NCBI GenBank assembly: GCA_902477765.1
Contig: CABSIM010000021.1
Span: 1-45,724 of the forward strand
Direction: 5' to 3'
DNA from: an uncultured Clostridiaceae bacterium
GTDB taxonomy: Bacteria > Bacillota > Clostridia > Lachnospirales > Lachnospiraceae
Length of the DNA: 45,724 bases
This document shows, in pieces, positions 42,390 through 45,724 of the stretch. The stretch's first letter is position 1, and the number at the start of each line of letters is the position of its first letter. The translations under genes were made by a program, and so were the position numbers. The notes beneath the pieces were generated by a model that was not told the origin of the DNA, searched no databases, and worked only from the letters and a program-made list of their open reading frames with translations.

Positions 42390-43296
42390 TTTACCGGCAA
42401 GAGCCATACTGGAAAGAGAAAATGTTTTTATCATGGATGAGTCCAGGGCACAGAGCCAGGACATCCGTCCCCTGGAAATCCTGATTTTGAATCTGATGCC
42501 GTTAAAGGAGGACACGGAGACGCAGCTTCTCAGAGCACTGTCCAATACGCCTCTTCAGGTGGAGTGTACCTTCATGCTGATGTCCAGCCATGAATCCACC
42601 CACACTTCGGCGCTTCATCTCAACAAATTCTATAATACCTTCCGTGATATCAGAGGACGTCATTTCGACGGCATGATCATCACCGGGGCACCGGTGGAAA
42701 ACATGGCGTTTGAAGAGGTCAATTACTGGGAAGAGCTGACGGAGGTCATGGACTGGAGCAGGACTCATGCAACGTCCACCATGCATCTGTGCTGGGGGGC
42801 TCAGGCGGGCCTGTATTATCATTACGGGATCCCCAAATACAGGATGGAGGAGAAGCTTTCGGGAATTTACAGGCACCGTGTCCTGGACAAGCGGGTCCCT
42901 CTTGTGAGGAGTTTTGATGATTACTTTTTCTGCCCTCATTCCCGGTATACGGAAGTGCGCAGGGAAGACATCGAAACGCATCCGGAGCTGATGATTCTGG
43001 CAGAGTCGGAAGAAGCCGGTGTTTTTCTGGTGATGAGCCGGGACGGAAGCCAGATCTTCCTTCAGGGCCATCCGGAATATGACAGAATGACTCTGAACAA
43101 TGAGTACCACAGGGACCTCAGCAGAGGACTGAATCCCAGACTGCCGCAGAATTACTATGAACATGACGATCCGTTTTCCGTACCGCCTCTGGTATGGAGA
43201 AACATGGCCAATACCCTGTATACCAACTGGCTGAACTTCTATGTATACCAGGTAACGCCGTACCTGCTGGAAAGCGATGAGGAAAAAGAAGAATGA
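42367..43296 (+). CDS. metA: Homoserine O-acetyltransferase (MetA type)
   Basis: A 309-aa enzyme of methionine synthesis, activating homoserine. Residues fall exactly at E. coli MetA numbering: Cys142 nucleophile in HLCWGAQAG, His235 and Glu237 in QGHPEYD. Position 111 is Glu (GAPVENMAFEEV); family work shows Glu111 marks acetyl-CoA users and Gly111 succinyl-CoA users, so acetyl transfer is expected despite the MetA (succinyl) name. ATG 42367 lies inside the ligA 3' end with ACAGGAG upstream, so the two are translationally linked. Confidence 0.94.
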   Translation: MPIKIQNDLPARAILERENVFIMDESRAQSQDIRPLEILILNLMPLKEDTETQLLRALSNTPLQVECTFMLMSSHESTHTSALHLNKFYNTFRDIRGRHFDGMIITGAPVENMAFEEVNYWEELTEVMDWSRTHATSTMHLCWGAQAGLYYHYGIPKYRMEEKLSGIYRHRVLDKRVPLVRSFDDYFFCPHSRYTEVRREDIETHPELMILAESEEAGVFLVMSRDGSQIFLQGHPEYDRMTLNNEYHRDLSRGLNPRLPQNYYEHDDPFSVPPLVWRNMANTLYTNWLNFYVYQVTPYLLESDEEKEE

Positions 43297-43356
43297 AACA
43301 TACTTTCCCGGTGCAGCGGCTGTATTTCAGAACGGAGAGAAAAGCCGGGGGAGAAA

Positions 43357-43396
43357 ACAAAAGACGCAGAGCGGTTTCACGCCCTGCGTCTTTTTG
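43357..43396. terminator. Bidirectional terminator between metA and the asparaginase gene
   Basis: A 10-bp perfect stem AAAGACGCAG / CTGCGTCTTT (43360-43369, 43384-43393), T-rich outwards on both strands. It lies between the convergent metA and asparaginase genes. Confidence 0.85.
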
Positions 43397-43407
43397 ACTT
43401 TCTGCTG

Positions 43408-44409
43408 TTATTTCCAGAGAATATCGTGGTTGATGGTGGTATAGAACATTTCCTTTCCCTTTTCAAGGTCGGAGGTCTGTCCAAGGATCCACATAAGCTT
43501 TGTGACTGTGGCTTCCAGCGTCATATCATAGGATTCGATAAGGCCGAACGCATTCTTGACCTTCTGTCCTACTTCGTAGACAGACATATTGCTGCCTTCC
43601 TGGGTTACCTGGGTGGTCATGACAACCACCTTTCCCATTTCCACCCATCTTGCGATGGCGCTGTAAAAGTCACCGGAATCATAGGAAGGAAGTCCGCCGA
43701 CGCCGAAGGACTCGATGACCACGGCATCATAGTGTTCCGCCATATAATCCAGAAGACCGGAATCCAGAGACGGAATCAGCTTTAAAAGAGCCACTTTGTT
43801 GTTGAGGCTGTGATAGAACCGGACACTTTCCTTGTCCTGCCATTTGTCGTCAATATAAAAAAGAATATGCTCATCCTGTATCACTGCAAGATAGGGGAAA
43901 TTGATACTGGAAAACGCGTTATAGCTTTTGGTGCGTTCCTTTTTTCCGCGGGTTCCTGCGATGACTTTTCCGTCAAAAACAATGGTGACTCCATGGGCAC
44001 GGTCACAGGAAGCAAAGCGGAGACTGTCCAGAAGATTGGTCCGGGCATCTGTCACGTCCAGATCGATGGGCTTCTGTGCTCCGGTGATGACAATGGGCTT
44101 GCTGGAGTGCTGGACCAGATAGGAAAGGGCAGCTGCGGTATAAGCCATGGTATCGGTTCCGTGGCAGATGACAAAGCCATCATAGTTGTCATAGTTTTCT
44201 TCCAGAACCCTGGCGATCATCAGCCAGTGCTTCGGATGGATATTGGTGCTGTCGATGTTCAGAACCTGAACGGCGTCCACTTCGCAGAAGGTTTTGGCCG
44301 CAGGAACATAGGACAGAAGTTCATCTCCGGTCAGCAGCGGGGTCAGGCCGGAATCTCCGCGCTTGCAGGCGATGGTGCCGCCGGTCCCCAGTAACAGGAT
44401 ATGTTTCAT
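43408..44409 (-). CDS. ansA: Type I L-asparaginase
   Basis: A 333-aa enzyme hydrolysing asparagine to aspartate and ammonia. The nucleophile Thr12 is in LGTGGTIA; the second active-site block is HGTDTMAY (Thr85, Asp86). There is no signal peptide, which fits the cytoplasmic, lower-affinity type I form. The Met at 44409 is chosen for its distance from GGGAGG on the minus strand; a Met two residues earlier (44415) is equally in frame, and the frame extends further 5' through a Cys/Arg-rich stretch that lacks family similarity. Expressed from its own promoter behind a long structured leader. Confidence 0.92.
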   Translation of the reverse strand: MKHILLLGTGGTIACKRGDSGLTPLLTGDELLSYVPAAKTFCEVDAVQVLNIDSTNIHPKHWLMIARVLEENYDNYDGFVICHGTDTMAYTAAALSYLVQHSSKPIVITGAQKPIDLDVTDARTNLLDSLRFASCDRAHGVTIVFDGKVIAGTRGKKERTKSYNAFSSINFPYLAVIQDEHILFYIDDKWQDKESVRFYHSLNNKVALLKLIPSLDSGLLDYMAEHYDAVVIESFGVGGLPSYDSGDFYSAIARWVEMGKVVVMTTQVTQEGSNMSVYEVGQKVKNAFGLIESYDMTLEATVTKLMWILGQTSDLEKGKEMFYTTINHDILWK

Positions 44410-44493
44410 GATCATATTTCCTCCCTTGCTGTCATGACGTACTGATTGCTGCCGGTACCGTATGTCTTTGGGACATGCGGCACTCACTGGCGT

Positions 44494-44576
44494 CCGGCTT
44501 TCTGCGGTGAGTGCGGAAGCCGGAGGATATACTGTCTTTTCTGCACCCGGCCTTCTGCGGTAAATGCAGAATCCGG
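44494..44576 (-). repeat. Two 30-bp hairpin repeats in the asparaginase leader
   Basis: Direct repeats at 44494-44523 and 44547-44576. In the minus-strand transcript each runs from CCGG to CCGG and folds as CCGG-x-TTCYGC ... GCAGAA-CCGG with a 7-nt loop (ATTTACC or ACTCACC). Both lie between the promoter and the ATG. Differences between copies mostly keep the outer pairs. Confidence 0.6.
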
Positions 44577-44607
44577 CATGTGCAGATATCATAACCATTT
44601 CGCGGTT

Positions 44608-44637
44608 ATTATATCATGACAGATGTGGAAATTTCAA
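44608..44637 (-). promoter_or_regulatory. Promoter of the asparaginase gene
   Basis: On the minus strand TTGAAA (44637-44632), an 18-base spacer and TATAAT (44613-44608). The dyad ATAACC/GGTTAT (44591-44596, 44604-44609) spans the start site. The leader to the ATG is about 190 nt. Confidence 0.6.
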
Positions 44638-44710
44638 CAATTTAGCGGAGGATACTGGCTTTTTTCCTCAAAATATGGTATAGTTTGGCTGATTTGTGGA
44701 GGTGGAGTCT

Positions 44711-44890
44711 ATGGAAAAAATCCCTGAGGATCCGGTGATGCTTTTAAGCTATATCAATACTCAGCTCCGTGATTTTTATTCCAGCAGGGAGGAACTGTGC
44801 GCAGCCCTTTCCATTGTCCCTGAGGAACTGGACAGAAAACTGGAACGTATTGATTACAGGTATGACCGGTCGGAAAACCGGTATTTATGA
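44711..44890 (+). CDS. DUF4250 domain-containing protein
   Basis: A 59-aa protein fully covered by DUF4250: MEKIPEDPVMLLSYINTQLRD, given here as key block PVMLLSYINTQL, then YSSREELCAAL and LDRKLERIDYRYD. This is a small clostridial family, probably helix-turn-helix-like in shape, of unknown role. ATG 44711 with GGAGGTGGA upstream; a GTG at 44696 would precede that site. It overlaps the next gene by 4 bases (ATGA), so the two are coupled. Confidence 0.85.
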   Translation: MEKIPEDPVMLLSYINTQLRDFYSSREELCAALSIVPEELDRKLERIDYRYDRSENRYL

Positions 44891-45318
44891 CAGAGAAAAA
44901 GAACAGAGGATACACCCTGGTGGAGCTGATGGCCGTTGTGGCCATCATGGTGATTCTGGCAGCCATATCCGCAGGTGTGTACCGTGGATATGTGGAGAAA
45001 GCGCGGGAAGCGGAAATTTATGAAAAAGGGCACAGCATCAGGCAGGCACTGTCCATCTGTGAAGAGGAATACGGGGGCAGTGACGGCATGCCGTTTTCCG
45101 TATTCTACTCGGAACGGTTTCTGGCTGCTCCCAACAGACCGGAAAGTGCGCTGTATCCTTATGTGGGAGCAGATACGGAAGACTGTATCAACTATAATGT
45201 CCGGGCACAGATCCTTCCCAACGGAAATTACAGGATCTCAGGATTCTGGTATGAAACGGAAGAATATACCCTTTTCTGGAAAGATCCTTCGGATATTACA
45301 ATCACAAAAAAAGAATGA
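44887..45318 (+). CDS. Type IV pilin-like (prepilin) protein
   Basis: A 143-aa protein with a class III signal: a short basic leader MTEKKNRG, then YTLVELMAVVAIMVILAA with Glu at +5 after the Gly cleavage point, as in type IV pilins and type II pseudopilins. A long amphipathic N-terminal helix continues (GVYRGYVEKAREAEIYEK). The globular part has Cys residues in SICEEEYGG and EDCINYN that could form a disulfide. No prepilin peptidase, ATPase or secretion gene is seen nearby. Start overlaps DUF4250. Could be a surface or competence-type pilin. Confidence 0.85.
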   Translation: MTEKKNRGYTLVELMAVVAIMVILAAISAGVYRGYVEKAREAEIYEKGHSIRQALSICEEEYGGSDGMPFSVFYSERFLAAPNRPESALYPYVGADTEDCINYNVRAQILPNGNYRISGFWYETEEYTLFWKDPSDITITKKE

Positions 45319-45332
45319 AAAACGGGCGGAAT

Positions 45333-45358
45333 CAGACATGGTTTCCGTCTGCTTTTTC
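45333..45358 (+). terminator. Weak hairpin and T-run after the pilin-like gene
   Basis: CAGAC/GTCTG (45333-45337, 45347-45351) followed by CTTTTTC. The stem is only 5 bp, so it is a weak candidate terminator. Confidence 0.35.
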
Positions 45359-45416
45359 CATTTAAAGACAGGAGTGCCGGTGCATACGCCCGGAAACTTT
45401 CACCCATACTATCTCC

Positions 45417-45724
45417 ATGGAAAAAACAACGGCAATACAGAGGTTTATTCTGAATTTTATGAAATGCGGAATTGCAGGGTGGTGCATGGAGATCATCTTT
45501 ACGTCTGCAGAATCCGTGGCAGGAGGTGATCTGCGGCTCATGGGCCAGACCTCCCTTCTTATGTTTCCCATCTATGGTCTGGGAGTTTTTCTGGCACCTC
45601 TGGGGGATATGATGGATCAGTGGCTGGGTGACCGAGGAACCCTGCGGCTTTCGGACCGGTTCTGGAGGCATGGCGTCAGTGATATGGTGCTGATTTTCTG
45701 CGTGGAGTATGTGACGGGTGCCCT
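45417..45724 (+). CDS. Partial membrane protein, CmpB-like putative ABC permease
   Basis: An open frame from ATG 45417 running off the right edge (102 complete codons). It reads as a membrane protein: a hydrophobic segment near the start around FILNFMKCGIAGWCMEIIF and a second around MFPIYGLGVFLAPL. The GWCMEIIF and QTSLLMFPIYGLGVF blocks resemble the PF06541 (putative ABC-transporter type IV, CmpB) family seen across Clostridia. The ribosome binding site is weak and no better upstream start is in frame before a stop at 45363. Topology and function of the missing part are unseen. Confidence 0.65.
   Translation, partial: MEKTTAIQRFILNFMKCGIAGWCMEIIFTSAESVAGGDLRLMGQTSLLMFPIYGLGVFLAPLGDMMDQWLGDRGTLRLSDRFWRHGVSDMVLIFCVEYVTGA

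Noticed and set aside
44494..44576. The two 30-bp repeats as a minimal CRISPR
   Set aside because: Only two copies, imperfect, with a 23-base spacing and no cas genes; the changes preserve hairpins, fitting a leader RNA instead.

Overview
The window looks like a chromosomal segment of an anaerobic Bacillota, most probably a Lachnospiraceae-type Clostridia. The basis is gene content and order (hprK-murB-rapZ-whiA-HPr; DUF1653, DUF1292, DUF1846 and DUF4250 proteins; an EFR1-type flavodoxin/ferredoxin; class A MetA; an ATP-type PfkA), strong AGGAGG-type ribosome binding sites and consensus sigma-A promoters. No rRNA, tRNA, CRISPR array, transposase or prophage gene is visible. Most of the window is conserved housekeeping DNA; bases ~600-6100 are visibly more AT-rich and read as an acquired catabolic block.

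Layout. 1-593: the end of an unknown gene and a low-molecular-weight protein-tyrosine phosphatase. 600-6106: a regulated catabolic locus with an HMG-CoA-lyase-like gene broken by two frameshifts, an IclR-type regulator facing it, and an operon of class III CoA-transferase, CitMHS transporter and alpha/beta hydrolase. A near-identical 21-bp operator-like motif lies just downstream of both catabolic promoters. 6238-9996: EFR1 flavoprotein, M20 peptidase and DUF1846 protein. 10301-18120: DUF4015 lipoprotein, DUF1653 protein, UvrC, HPr kinase, MurB, RapZ, WhiA and an HPr-like protein with Glu in place of the phosphocarrier His15. 18185-24628: dnaE, pfkA, an ArsR-family sensor, dapF and an Lrp-family regulator. 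25065-32655: an oligopeptide ABC transporter operon carrying its own S9 peptidase. 32910-34503: promoter, ~185-nt structured leader and mgtE. 34582-38908: gltX, a UvrD/PcrA-like helicase, a cobO-type adenosyltransferase and a DUF1292 protein. 39124-43296: an XRE regulator, then a promoter and hairpin/terminator leader before rluF, ligA and metA. 43408-45724: type I asparaginase (minus strand) with tandem hairpin repeats in its leader, a DUF4250 protein, a lone type IV pilin-like protein and the start of a CmpB-like membrane protein.

How the parts fit. The early block plausibly imports a carboxylate through CitMHS, loads it on CoA and cleaves the acyl-CoA with the lyase, under IclR control; the lyase reading frame is interrupted at two A7 tracts, so the pathway is either decayed or the sequence has homopolymer errors. 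HprK and the HPr-like protein form a Ser46-based carbon-signalling pair. The Opp system couples peptide uptake to an intracellular S9 peptidase.

Most noteworthy: the mgtE leader holds mutually exclusive helices in which one CCTCCAT segment can pair either with an upstream segment or with the mgtE Shine-Dalgarno. I could not match it to the M-box consensus, so it is a candidate unclassified riboswitch. Secondary points are the paired operators, the rluF attenuator or small RNA, and the asparaginase leader repeats.
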